64,000 nucleotides of DNA from Salinispirillum marinum (GCF_042651565.1 NZ_JBHSDF010000004.1), one strand, 5' to 3'; shown: positions 17,021-25,977, numbered from the stretch's first letter. Translations and numbers: made by a program. The notes: a model not told the origin generated them from the sequence alone.

Positions 17021-18294
17021 GCGGCCTCCAATGCGTCTTGGAGTGCTGCGGTGAACAGCGACAACCCTTCGGAGAGATCAGCATCGGGTATGGTCAGTGG
17101 CGGAATCATCTTGATCACCTTGCCACCTGTACCGCAGGCACCCAATAACAGGCCGCGTTCAAAGCAGTTCGCGGCGACTTGTTTTGCCAGTGCGCCGTCG
17201 CCCAAGTCCAAGGCTTGCATCATGCCTTTGCCACGCACTTGGAATCGGCCCGAACCGAATGTTTCTACCAAACCTTCAAGGTGCTCTTGCATCTGGGCGC
17301 CCTTGCGTTTGACATCGTTCATCAGGTCGTCGTTGTCGAAGTACGACAGGCCGACTTTACCCGCCACAAACGACAGCCCTTGCCCACGGAAGGTGCCGGT
17401 ATGTTCACCCGGAGACCAGTGTTTATCATGCTCTGGCTTCACCAGATTCATCGCCAGTGGTGTGCCGAAGCCACCAATGCCTTTGGCGAGGGTAACGATG
17501 TCGGGGTCAAGACCCATGCCGTCAAAGCTGAAATATTGCCCGGTACGACCACAGCCCGCCTGGATATCATCGAAGATCAATAATGCACCCAAGTCGTGAG
17601 CGAGGGTCTGAATGGCCAACAACCATTCTTTGCTGGCCACATTGACGCCACCTTCGGCTTGAATCGGTTCAACCAAAAAGGCGGCCGGTGGTTCGAGACC
17701 GCTGGAAGAGTCGGCGTACAGTGACCGTAAGCGGTCAACCGCACCGACTCCACAGCCTAGGGTGCAGCCTTGGCAGGGTTTGTTGCAGCCAAAGGGCTCG
17801 TGCCGCACATGCTCCAGGGGAACACCGGCTGCATTACGGAAGTAGCTGTTGGTGGTGGCGGCCAGCGCGCCCAAGGTCATACCATGAAAACCATGGGTGA
17901 ACGCGACCACCGTGCGGCGGCCCGTTACTTTCCGGGCCAGCTTCAAGGCTGTTTCCACGGCATTGGTGCCCGTTGGCCCCATAAATTGCATTTTGTGGTT
18001 CATGCCACGGGGTTGCAGAATGGTTTTGTGAAAGGCTTCGAGGAAGTCTCGCTTGGCGGTGGTGTAGGTATCCAAACTGTGCGCCACCCCGTCCGCTTCA
18101 ATAAACTCGATGATGGCTTTTTTCATCAGCAGATTATTGTGCCCGAAATTCAGCACCCCAGCACCGGCGAAGAAGTCGATGTAGCTCTTACCCGCTTCGT
18201 CCACTTGCCGGGCATTCGATGCTGATTTAAAGACGGTCGGATACAAACGGCAGTAACCGCGGATGTCCGATTCCAATTGTTCAAAGACTTTCAT
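17017..18294 (-). CDS. doeD: diaminobutyrate aminotransferase DoeD (ectoine degradation)
   Basis: A 425-residue class III PLP aminotransferase resembling EctB: YPTVF near residue 19, FFAGAGVLNFGHNN near 41, MGPTGTNAVE near 105, DDIQAGCGRTG near 242, and the PLP-binding Lys in TLAKGIGGFG (K271). In EctB the enzyme makes diaminobutyrate; beside doeA and doeC it is more likely DoeD, which converts diaminobutyrate to aspartate semialdehyde. It has a cysteine cluster, C170, C174, C177 and C181 (CNKPCQGCTLGC), that I do not expect in EctB. The ATG at 18294 follows GAGGAGGG; a 16-base palindrome lies just upstream. Confidence 0.8.
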   Translation of the reverse strand: MKVFEQLESDIRGYCRLYPTVFKSASNARQVDEAGKSYIDFFAGAGVLNFGHNNLLMKKAIIEFIEADGVAHSLDTYTTAKRDFLEAFHKTILQPRGMNHKMQFMGPTGTNAVETALKLARKVTGRRTVVAFTHGFHGMTLGALAATTNSYFRNAAGVPLEHVRHEPFGCNKPCQGCTLGCGVGAVDRLRSLYADSSSGLEPPAAFLVEPIQAEGGVNVASKEWLLAIQTLAHDLGALLIFDDIQAGCGRTGQYFSFDGMGLDPDIVTLAKGIGGFGTPLAMNLVKPEHDKHWSPGEHTGTFRGQGLSFVAGKVGLSYFDNDDLMNDVKRKGAQMQEHLEGLVETFGSGRFQVRGKGMMQALDLGDGALAKQVAANCFERGLLLGACGTGGKVIKMIPPLTIPDADLSEGLSLFTAALQDALEAA

Positions 18295-18317
18295 AAAAGT
18301 CCCTCCTCGATTAAGAC

Positions 18318-18333
18318 AGGTGGATATCCACCT
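18318..18333. promoter_or_regulatory. 16-base perfect palindrome upstream of doeD (candidate operator)
   Basis: AGGTGGATATCCACCT is self-complementary over all 16 bases. It sits 24 bases upstream of the doeD start, just before the Shine-Dalgarno and inside the 145-base doeB2-doeD gap. It could be an operator for an ectoine-responsive regulator (MocR-type EnuR or the Lrp-type DoeX), or an mRNA hairpin. No such regulator gene is in the window. Confidence 0.45.
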
Positions 18334-18439
18334 TGATGACAGCACAGGACAGCTCCTTACGGGTCTACCCTGGCCAAATACGTGGCAGCAGAACGAGCCT
18401 GAATGCCATAAGCGATACCGATCACCGAAGAATATGTGA

Positions 18440-19612
18440 TCAGTTCGATTCGCTGGGCAGGGGCGCCCCCACCAAGCGAGAGTAAAGCCGCGTCACCTTG
18501 GCGATGAGTGCGTCGTTAAAATCGTATTCTGGACTGTGACATGGCCGCTGATGTTCATGCAAGCCATCGTCTGAACCTATCAATGAAAAGGCACCGGGAA
18601 TCTCCTGCAGGTAGTAGCTGAAGTCTTCCGAGGCCATGATGGGGATGGGCGTACTTTGGCTCAGACCATGGGCACCCAGTTCTTCTTGTAACGCAGCTCG
18701 GAACTTTGCCGCCGGCTGCGGGTGATTGACTGTCGCGCCGTAGCGCGGATACACCTTTACGGTGCAGGTTACATCATGTGCAGCGGCGGTGGCGGTGGCG
18801 ACATCCTGTATCAATTGCTCCAACCGCTCCCGGGTGTGGGTTTGTGCAATGCGAAAGCTACCGCCAATATGTGCGGTCTCCGGTATCACGGTCGCCGAAC
18901 TGGGGGCATCTATGGAAGTGACGCTGAGCACAGTCGCATCCTGCGGCGGCAAACGGCGTGCCACCACCTGCTGTAACGCGACCACAATGGCGGCAGCACC
19001 CAGTACGGGGTCGCGGCACAACTCTGGTTGACTGGCATGCCCACCTTGACCCTGCACTTCAATTTCAAAGGTGCCATTTCCGGCCATGACCGTGCCGTTC
19101 GGGCAGACGGCCTGTCCCAGGGGAATAGCAGGCCAGTTGTGCCAGCCGTAGATTTCATCGACCCCTCGCAAGGCACCGTCTTCAATCATGCGTTTTGCGC
19201 CATGGCCGCCCTCTTCCGCAGGCTGAAAAATTAACGTAACTGGACCCGGCAATTCGTCTTCATGGGCTTTTAACCATTGGGCGGTTGCCATCAAGGTCGC
19301 CGTGTGACCATCATGACCGCAGGCGTGCATGCAGCCGTCCGAGGTTGACGACCACGCTTTATCGGTGCGCTCTTGGACAGGCAAAGCATCAATATCAGCG
19401 CGCAGCGCGATGTGTTTGCCAGTCGCTTGCGCCGCTAGGGTTGCTACCGTGCCGGTGTCGGCACAAGGACGCCACGCAATGGATAACGCCGTGAGTGCCG
19501 AACGTATCCGATGCGCCGTTTCTGTTTCTTGCCAACTGAGTTCAGGGTGTTGATGTAGCGTCCGCCGAAAGGCAATGGCGGCGGTGATCACGTCATCCCA
19601 CACAGGTGTCAC
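18440..19612 (-). CDS. doeB2: M20-family amidohydrolase, probable N-acetyldiaminobutyrate deacetylase DoeB2
   Basis: A 390-residue M20D-type metal-dependent amidohydrolase: FRRTLHQHPELSWQE near residue 14, DIDALPV near 74, the metal ligand region MHACGHDGHTA near 93, QPAEEGGHGAKRM near 130 and HNWPAIPLG near 157. This family includes IAA-amino-acid and hippurate hydrolases. Its position as the first gene of the ectoine catabolic run supports the M20-type deacetylase DoeB2 that replaces the aspartoacylase-type DoeB in some organisms. It starts with GTG at 19612, nine bases after GGAGGT. The 145-base gap to doeD may hold a second promoter. Confidence 0.75.
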   Translation of the reverse strand: MTPVWDDVITAAIAFRRTLHQHPELSWQETETAHRIRSALTALSIAWRPCADTGTVATLAAQATGKHIALRADIDALPVQERTDKAWSSTSDGCMHACGHDGHTATLMATAQWLKAHEDELPGPVTLIFQPAEEGGHGAKRMIEDGALRGVDEIYGWHNWPAIPLGQAVCPNGTVMAGNGTFEIEVQGQGGHASQPELCRDPVLGAAAIVVALQQVVARRLPPQDATVLSVTSIDAPSSATVIPETAHIGGSFRIAQTHTRERLEQLIQDVATATAAAHDVTCTVKVYPRYGATVNHPQPAAKFRAALQEELGAHGLSQSTPIPIMASEDFSYYLQEIPGAFSLIGSDDGLHEHQRPCHSPEYDFNDALIAKVTRLYSRLVGAPLPSESN

Positions 19613-19822
19613 GAGGGCATTACCTCCCGTTAAAATGAAGATTTAGCGTATAACCCTAGCAGATGACTGCGTATTTCATGGACAGCTGAGGGATTCTTAC
19701 GGGACATTTACGTGAAAAAGGGTGTGCAAACATTTTGTCAAAAGCGGGCTTTGTCATCGTTTCGTCATATTTACCTTAACACTTCATGCTAGGCTGAAAA
19801 CGTATCCATTTGAGGGCATGCA

Positions 19823-20572
19823 GTGAAAATACTGGCCAGTTACAGCATTAAAGGTGGCGTAGGAAAAACGACCACAGCGGTTAATTTAGCTTGGTTAGCA
19901 CATCGCTCCGGCATCAGCACATTGCTCCTTGACCTTGATCCGCAAGGTGCCAGCTCCTTTTATTTGCGCCAAGACGCCGAAGGATCATTGGAAGCGAAAC
20001 GCTGGCTGAAAGGTAAGTCTGCACTTACTGACCATGTACTGAGCACTGACTACGACTGGCTGGATATTGTGGCCGCACACGATTCGTTTCGAGATCTCGA
20101 CCTCGTACTGGACGGCGAAGACGATACCGCACTCAGACGCGAACTCCGCGCTCTAAAAAAGCGTTATCAATTGGTGATTGTGGACTGTCCACCTACCTTC
20201 AACCGGCTTTCAGAACAGATTTTTCGCGCAGCGCACCGCATTGTCGTACCCGTCCAACCCACTACCCTTTCCGCAAGAACCTATGAGCAATTGCGTTTAC
20301 GCATGGCGGACGTGGGTGTAAAGGAAAAGAAATTGCTGCCTTTTTTCAGCATGGTGGAAGGCAGAAAGTCCTTACAAAAAGAAGTAATGGCCACGTTTAG
20401 CGCACAATACCCTTACATCCTGGACGCGCGTATACCCTACAGTGCTGACGTTGAGCGCATGGGGATTCAGCGCGCTCCCGTTGGCACATACGGCGGTCGA
20501 CGCATAGCCGCGAAGGCGTTTGAAGCGCTCTGGCAGCAAGTGTTAGCAGAGGCGGAAATACCAGCTAAGTAG
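19823..20572 (+). CDS. ParA-family ATPase (orphan)
   Basis: A 249-residue P-loop ATPase with a deviant Walker A motif KGGVGKTTTAVNLAW (about 9-23), Walker A' LLLDLDPQGASSFYL, and Walker B VIVDCPPTFN near 114. The start is GTG, after GAGGG. There is no parB, minD or chemotaxis gene beside it, so it is not a standard chromosome-partition pair. Orphan ParA/MinD-like ATPases position cargo such as chemoreceptor arrays, flagella or carbon-storage bodies, but nothing nearby names a cargo. It is divergent from doeB2 across 210 bases. Confidence 0.82.
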   Translation: MKILASYSIKGGVGKTTTAVNLAWLAHRSGISTLLLDLDPQGASSFYLRQDAEGSLEAKRWLKGKSALTDHVLSTDYDWLDIVAAHDSFRDLDLVLDGEDDTALRRELRALKKRYQLVIVDCPPTFNRLSEQIFRAAHRIVVPVQPTTLSARTYEQLRLRMADVGVKEKKLLPFFSMVEGRKSLQKEVMATFSAQYPYILDARIPYSADVERMGIQRAPVGTYGGRRIAAKAFEALWQQVLAEAEIPAK

Positions 20573-20576
20573 GTCA

Positions 20577-20789
20577 CTAAGCTCTTGAAATTGGCCACTT
20601 TTTTCGACGCCCTACACAGATTCTTCCGAACCGGATATTCTTGCGTGGCGGATTTTCCTCCGCTATTCTCTGATCAGCTTTGCCGAATCGTTGGTTTCGT
20701 CGACGTTTTATTTCTCCGTATGTAAGGCCAATTGAACAATTGGGCGTATCGTAAAACTTCAGCGGCGAACATCTGGCCATTGTTAACAA
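20577..20789 (-). other. short Lys/Arg-rich reading frame or gene remnant
   Basis: A 70-codon frame covers most of the 290-base gap between parA and mrpA. It would encode a very basic peptide containing GEIKRRRNQRFGKADQRIAE. It has only a TTG start with no clear ribosome-binding site, and its first part overlaps the repeat at 20783-20807. A translated non-coding repeat or a decayed cassette seems more likely than a working gene. Confidence 0.3.
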
Positions 20790-20807
20790 CGCCAGATTGA
20801 GAACAAG
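20783..20807. repeat. second copy of the 25-base repeat seen at 14337-14361
   Basis: The 25 bases starting TTAACAACGCCAG match 14337-14361 at 23 positions. The two differences are C to A at the 14th base and A to C at the 22nd. Here the repeat lies upstream of mrpA rather than at the end of a long palindrome, so the shared part is probably the terminus of a dispersed element. Confidence 0.7.
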
Positions 20808-20862
20808 AGGTTTTGACGTACTTCCTATAGCCTACAACCATTGAATGGAGCTACCTGACACC

Positions 20863-23172
20863 ATGTTATTCGCCGTTCTATCGGGCTTCGTACTGGCTGC
20901 GCTCGTACCCATGCTTCGGTCTCTAAGCAAAGACCGTATTGGTTGGTTATTGGCTTTGTTACCAGCAGGGCTAACGCTCTATTTCGCTTCTTTTATTCCC
21001 GCCATCAGCGCGGGCGCAATCATTACCCAAGAATGGGCGTGGTTCCCCGGCATTGACATCAATCTCAGCTTCCTGCTCGACGGCTTGTCGTTGATGTTTG
21101 CCCTGCTTATCAGTTTTATCGGTACGTTCATTCTGATCTATGCTGGCAGTTACTTGCAGGGGCATAAGGATCTGGGCCGTTTTTACGTGATCATGTTGTC
21201 GTTTATGGCGTCGATGCTGGGCGTGGTACTGTCGGACAATTTGATCTCGCTCTTTGTGTTCTGGGAACTCACCAGCATTACCTCATACATGCTGATCGGC
21301 TTTAATCACGAAGATGCCGACGCGCGCAAGTCGGCCTTGCAAGGTTTGTTTGTGACCGTGGGTGGCGGACTGGCTTTGATGGCGGGCCTGATCATGCTGG
21401 GCACCTTGGGCGGCACCTATCAGATTTCAGAATTGATGGCGTCGAGCGACAGCATTCTGACCAGCAGCCTCACGGTCGGCATGATTCTGTGTATTCTGGG
21501 GGGTACCTTCACCAAATCCGCACAATTCCCGTTTCACTTCTGGCTGCCCAACGCCATGGCAGCTCCTACGCCTGTTTCCGCGTATCTGCATTCGGCCACC
21601 ATGGTCAAGGCCGGTGTGTACTTAATGGCTCGTCTTAACCCGGTATTGGGTGAACACGAACTGTGGACCTTCATGTTGTCCTTCTTCGGTGCCATTACCA
21701 TGTTTGTGGGTGCTTACTTGGCCTATGGTGCCACCGGTGTGAAGAAGGTGCTGGCGTACTCAACCGTAATGGCCTTGGGCACCCTGACCATGCTGATAGG
21801 TATTGGTACGCGCTATGCCATGATCGCCTTTGCCGCCTTTCTACTCGGACACTCGCTGTACAAAGGCGCACTGTTCATGATCGCCGGTATTCTGGACCAT
21901 GAAACCGGCACCAAAGACCTCACCAAGCTGGGCGGTCTGCGCAAACTCATGCCTGTGACCGCCACCGTAGCGGCTTTGGCCGCCTTGTCGCTGGCGGGAT
22001 TACCCCCTTTATTCGGCTTTGTTGGCAAGGAATTGATGTTTGAAGCCGTATTGTCCGCCTCCATGCTGCACATTATGCTGCTGGGCTTGGCAATTTTATC
22101 CGCGATGATGGTGACCGCCATCGCGTTGGTTATCGCGATTAAGCCATTCTTTGGCACGTTGCAAGAAACACCCAAACATCCGCACGAAGCACCCATAGGG
22201 ATGTTGGCTGGCCCTATTGCTTTAACGTTCGTTTCGTTGCTGTTTGGCTTGATGCCATTTCTGGCCAGTGACTGGCTCGTGATGGCGGCTGTGCAGTCCG
22301 TCAGCCCAACCCCAATCGACTACCGATTAGCGTTATGGCATGGGATTAACCTACCGTTGGGCCTCTCTGCTTTGAGCCTAGCCGGAGGTTTAGCACTGTT
22401 TTCCGTGTGGCAGCGCAATCGCGGTGGCGTCATGGCCTTCAATGATCGTTTGGCGCGTGTGGGGCCGGAAGCGGGCTACTTTAAATTTATGGACGGAGTC
22501 ACCGGTTTTGCCGCTTGGCAAACGCGGGTGTTGCAAAACGGTGTGTTGGGCAAGTACATGATCGTCTTGATCATGGTATTGGTGGTATTGACGGGTTATC
22601 CGCTAGTAACGCAAGTCGGTCTTTCCTTTACACTGCGCACGGCCGAGGTGCAATTTTTTGAATGGACGCTGGTCGCGGTATTGATCATTGCCGCCGTCTT
22701 TGCGGTGTTTACGCGCTCTCGTCTCGGTTCCGTGGCGACGCTCGGGGTAATGGGTTTCATGGTATCGCTGACATTCATTCTGTTCAGTGCACCCGACCTA
22801 GGAATCACGCAAGTGTTGGTGGAAACCTTAACCGTGATTTTGCTGGTGCTGGTGCTGTTTAAGCTGCCCGGGTTCAAACGCTATTCTACCCGCTACGAAG
22901 TGTGGCGCGATGGTTCGGTAGCGGTTGCCATGGGTCTACTGATGATGTTCTTGGTGATGGCAACCATAGACGTACAATTGTTTGAAACCATCTCGGGTTA
23001 CTACCTCGATACCAGCTATCCCGTGGCGAAAGGTCGCAACGTGGTGAACGTAATCTTGGTGGACTATCGGGCGCTGGATACCTTGGGGGAAATCTTCGTG
23101 TTAGCCATCGCTGCAATGGGCGTATTTTCCATGTTGAAACTGCGTGCGGAGGCTAACGATGAAGCCAAATAG
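20863..23172 (+). CDS. mrpA: Na+/H+ antiporter subunit A (MrpA/MnhA)
   Basis: A 769-residue polytopic membrane protein homologous to the NuoL subunit of complex I. The NuoL-like core includes VFWELTSITSYMLIGF near 135, FPFHFWLPNAMAAPTPVSAYLHSATMVKAG near 220 (which contains the conserved proton-channel Lys) and KGALFMIAG near 335. The C-terminal part (about 560-769) is the MrpA-specific extension. The ATG at 20863 is preferred because GGAG lies upstream of it, while the in-frame ATG at 20845 has no ribosome-binding site. It is the first gene of a complete mrpA-G operon that exchanges sodium for protons and supports salt and alkaline tolerance. Confidence 0.92.
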   Translation: MLFAVLSGFVLAALVPMLRSLSKDRIGWLLALLPAGLTLYFASFIPAISAGAIITQEWAWFPGIDINLSFLLDGLSLMFALLISFIGTFILIYAGSYLQGHKDLGRFYVIMLSFMASMLGVVLSDNLISLFVFWELTSITSYMLIGFNHEDADARKSALQGLFVTVGGGLALMAGLIMLGTLGGTYQISELMASSDSILTSSLTVGMILCILGGTFTKSAQFPFHFWLPNAMAAPTPVSAYLHSATMVKAGVYLMARLNPVLGEHELWTFMLSFFGAITMFVGAYLAYGATGVKKVLAYSTVMALGTLTMLIGIGTRYAMIAFAAFLLGHSLYKGALFMIAGILDHETGTKDLTKLGGLRKLMPVTATVAALAALSLAGLPPLFGFVGKELMFEAVLSASMLHIMLLGLAILSAMMVTAIALVIAIKPFFGTLQETPKHPHEAPIGMLAGPIALTFVSLLFGLMPFLASDWLVMAAVQSVSPTPIDYRLALWHGINLPLGLSALSLAGGLALFSVWQRNRGGVMAFNDRLARVGPEAGYFKFMDGVTGFAAWQTRVLQNGVLGKYMIVLIMVLVVLTGYPLVTQVGLSFTLRTAEVQFFEWTLVAVLIIAAVFAVFTRSRLGSVATLGVMGFMVSLTFILFSAPDLGITQVLVETLTVILLVLVLFKLPGFKRYSTRYEVWRDGSVAVAMGLLMMFLVMATIDVQLFETISGYYLDTSYPVAKGRNVVNVILVDYRALDTLGEIFVLAIAAMGVFSMLKLRAEANDEAK

Positions 23173-23611
23173 CCCTAAAACACTGAAAGACAACACGGTG
23201 ATTCTGCACACGGCGGCACTGATTATTCTGCCCATGCAGTTATTGCTATCGATTTTCTTACTTCTGCGCGGCCATGATGAGCCGGGTGGCGGCTTTATAG
23301 GCGGTCTGGTGGCGGCCAGTGCCATCGTGCTGTACCTCTTTGCACACGGTGTGGAAGCAACTCGACGGCTCATGCGCGTTGATCCGCATGATCTACTGGG
23401 TTTCGGTTTGTTGCTGGGCGTTTTAGCGGTTATCCCCGGCCTGCTCCTCGGCGAAGCCTTTTTTACCGCCTTATGGTGGGAGTTTTATTTAGGGCCTGAC
23501 ACTCTGGTTAAACTCTCAACCGTCTTATTGTTTGATATTGGCGTGTACTTTGCGGTTATCGGGACCATTTTGACCATTGTGGTATCGCTGGCGGAGGCTG
23601 AACATTCATGA
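23159..23611 (+). CDS. mrpB: Na+/H+ antiporter subunit B (MrpB/MnhB)
   Basis: A 150-residue subunit with four membrane segments. The stretch GHDEPGGGFIGGLVAASAIVLYL (read around residues 31-53) is the MrpB/MnhB signature. The ATG at 23159 is preceded by GGAGG and overlaps the end of mrpA by 14 bases, which implies coupled translation. In some proteobacteria mrpA and mrpB are fused; here they are separate genes. Confidence 0.92.
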   Translation: MKPNSPKTLKDNTVILHTAALIILPMQLLLSIFLLLRGHDEPGGGFIGGLVAASAIVLYLFAHGVEATRRLMRVDPHDLLGFGLLLGVLAVIPGLLLGEAFFTALWWEFYLGPDTLVKLSTVLLFDIGVYFAVIGTILTIVVSLAEAEHS

Positions 23612-23642
23612 ACAATAGAAGAAACAACGGGGAGAGCCGATA

Positions 23643-23990
23643 ATGGAAACCCTAATGGCCGTGGTCATCGGCGTTCTGTTTGCATGCGCCATCTATATGA
23701 TGCTGCGACGCTCCATCGTTAAACTGGTGATTGGCCTCATCATCCTGAGCAATGCCGCTAATCTGCTGATTTTTACCGTCGCGGGTATGACGCGCGGTGC
23801 ACCGCCATTGATTCCCGAAGGGCTGTATGCGCCCTCTGGCATCGTGGCCGATCCTTTACCGCAAGCATTGATTTTGACCGCCATTGTCATCTCGTTTGGG
23901 GTGCTGGCGTTTTCCGTTGTCCTGATTCACCGGGCCTATGAAGTTGTAGGTACGGATGACCTTGACCAGATGAAGGATACTGACACTTGA
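23643..23990 (+). CDS. mrpC: Na+/H+ antiporter subunit C (MrpC/MnhC)
   Basis: A 115-residue NuoK-like subunit with three membrane helices. VIGLIILSNAANLLIFT is the conserved second helix, followed by the loop DPLPQALILTAIVI that is typical of MrpC and NuoK. Its start has GGGGAG upstream. It ends in a four-base overlap with mrpD. Confidence 0.92.
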   Translation: METLMAVVIGVLFACAIYMMLRRSIVKLVIGLIILSNAANLLIFTVAGMTRGAPPLIPEGLYAPSGIVADPLPQALILTAIVISFGVLAFSVVLIHRAYEVVGTDDLDQMKDTDT

Positions 23991-25495
23991 GCCCAGAAGT
24001 TGTATTACCCATCCTGATTCCTTTGCTGGCCGCCGCGCTGTCGGTGATGTGCTGGCGCTCCACCAAGGCACAGCGGGTGATTGCCGTGATCGGTACAGGG
24101 GCGTTATTGCTGGCCAGTATCTGGCTGCTTAACACCACGCGCGCGGAAGGTTATGTCGTGATGCACATGGGCAACTGGGTGGCGCCCTTTGGGATCACCA
24201 TCGTGGCAGATCTGCTCAGCGCCATCATGGTGGTGTTGACGGGTATTATTGCCGTGTCCATTGCCCTATATTCGTTAGCCAGCACACCCGAACGCCATGA
24301 GAAATTCGGCTATTACCCGCTGATGCACTTGTTGCTGGCCGGGGTTGCGGGCTCGTTTTTAACCGGTGACATTTTCAACCTGTTCGTGTGGTTCGAAGTC
24401 ATGTTGCTGGCGTCTTTTGCCCTGCTGACCCTCGGCGGTGAGCGGGCACAAATGGAAGGCGCAATCAAATACGTGACGCTGAACCTTTTCTCGTCGGCGG
24501 TTTTCCTATCCGCCGTGGGCTTGTTGTATGGCACCGTGGGCACACTGAATATGGCCGACATCGGCTATAAACTCAGTCAGGTTGAGCATCAGGGCATTGT
24601 GAACGTGTTGGCCATGATGTTCATGGTGTCGTTTGGCATTAAAGCCGCCGCGTTTCCGTTGTTTTTCTGGCTTCCTGCCTCCTACCATACGCCCTTGGTC
24701 GCGGTATCGGCGCTGTTTGCTGGGTTGCTGACCAAGGTCGGGGTTTATGCGCTCTATCGTGTGTTCACCCTAATCTTCATCGGTGACGTTGAGTTCACCC
24801 ATAATATTCTGCTGTGGGCCGCAGCTTTGACGATGGTAACCGGGGTGCTCGGGGCGGCCGCGCAGTTTGAGTTCCGCCGTATCCTGTCCTTTCACATTGT
24901 CAGTCAGATCGGTTACATGATGTTAGGGCTGGCGCTGTTTACCCCGCTCGCCCTCGTTGGCGGGGTGTTTTACATCATGCACCACATCATTGTTAAAACG
25001 AACCTGTTCCTGGTCAGTGGCTTGGTCTATCGCTTATTGGGCAGCTATGACTTGAAAAAGCTCGGTGGCGTCTACCGCGAGCGCCCGATGATCGCTCTAT
25101 TGTTCCTGGTGCCAGCGCTTTCACTCGCCGGTTTACCGCCGTTGTCGGGGTTCTTCGCTAAATTTATTGTGATTCGTGCCGGTGTCGAAGCGGGCTCGTG
25201 GGTGGTCACGGCCGTCGCGTTGTTTGTGGGCTTGCTGACACTGTACTCGATGATCAAAATCTGGGCTGAAGTGTTTTGGAAAGCCACACCTGAAGGCGTC
25301 AACACCGATAAACTCACTGGAAAAACCACAGATTCAGGATTGTGGTTAATGTTGGTGCCCATCATCGGTTTGGCCGTCTGTACGCTCTTTATCGGCCTGA
25401 ACGGCCAGCCGATCTATGAATTAGCCATCGCGTCGGCCGACCAATTGTTGAACCCGATGGGCTACATTGAAGCCGTGCTGGGAGAACGCCCATGA
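23987..25495 (+). CDS. mrpD: Na+/H+ antiporter subunit D (MrpD/MnhD)
   Basis: A 502-residue NuoM/NuoN-like subunit. Features include FVWFEVMLLASFALL near 130 (conserved Glu), KAAAFPLFFWLPASYHTP near 218 (conserved Lys) and a long C-terminal set of helices. It begins with TTG in a TTGA overlap with the mrpC stop, preceded by AAGGA, so its translation is likely coupled to mrpC. With MrpA it forms the proton-translocating part of the complex. Confidence 0.92.
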   Translation: MSPEVVLPILIPLLAAALSVMCWRSTKAQRVIAVIGTGALLLASIWLLNTTRAEGYVVMHMGNWVAPFGITIVADLLSAIMVVLTGIIAVSIALYSLASTPERHEKFGYYPLMHLLLAGVAGSFLTGDIFNLFVWFEVMLLASFALLTLGGERAQMEGAIKYVTLNLFSSAVFLSAVGLLYGTVGTLNMADIGYKLSQVEHQGIVNVLAMMFMVSFGIKAAAFPLFFWLPASYHTPLVAVSALFAGLLTKVGVYALYRVFTLIFIGDVEFTHNILLWAAALTMVTGVLGAAAQFEFRRILSFHIVSQIGYMMLGLALFTPLALVGGVFYIMHHIIVKTNLFLVSGLVYRLLGSYDLKKLGGVYRERPMIALLFLVPALSLAGLPPLSGFFAKFIVIRAGVEAGSWVVTAVALFVGLLTLYSMIKIWAEVFWKATPEGVNTDKLTGKTTDSGLWLMLVPIIGLAVCTLFIGLNGQPIYELAIASADQLLNPMGYIEAVLGERP

Positions 25496-25965
25496 TTGCC
25501 TTCTTCTTTAATATTTTATTGGCGTTGGCGTGGATAGCTCTGTCCGGCAGCTTCACGGCGTGGAACTTTGTGTTCGGCTTTACATTGGGCTATGCCGCCA
25601 TTGCCCTGATGCAAGGGCAAGTGAAGATTCTGGGCGGGTACTCAAAACGAATTCCACGGTTTATTCTGTTCCTATGCTTTTTCGTGAAAGAGCTGATCAG
25701 TGCCAATTTAAAGGTAGCCTTTGATATCGTAACACCCCCGCTGTACATGCAGCCTGGGGTTATTGCCTTTCCACTGGAAGCGAAAACGGATTTAGAAATC
25801 ACCATGGTGGCGAACTTCATTTCCTTGACCCCCGGCACCCTAAGTTTGGACGTTTCCAACGACCGGCGCGTGTTATACATTCATGCCATGTTTGCGCAGG
25901 ACGAAAAAAGCCTGCGCGAAGAATTGCGTGAGATAGAGCGCCGAATTTTAGACATCATGCGTTAA
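25492..25965 (+). CDS. mrpE: Na+/H+ antiporter subunit E (MrpE/MnhE)
   Basis: A 157-residue subunit with two or three N-terminal helices and a cytoplasmic domain containing ANFISLTPGTLSLDVS, the MrpE/MnhE signature. The ATG overlaps the mrpD stop by four bases (ATGA). MrpE has no complex I counterpart and is needed for assembly or full activity of Mrp complexes. Confidence 0.92.
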   Translation: MIAFFFNILLALAWIALSGSFTAWNFVFGFTLGYAAIALMQGQVKILGGYSKRIPRFILFLCFFVKELISANLKVAFDIVTPPLYMQPGVIAFPLEAKTDLEITMVANFISLTPGTLSLDVSNDRRVLYIHAMFAQDEKSLREELREIERRILDIMR

Positions 25966-25977
25966 GGAGCTCGCCCT

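Noticed and set aside
17017..18294. Assignment as EctB of ectoine synthesis
   Set aside because: Sequence is EctB-like, but ectA and ectC are absent and the neighbours are catabolic.
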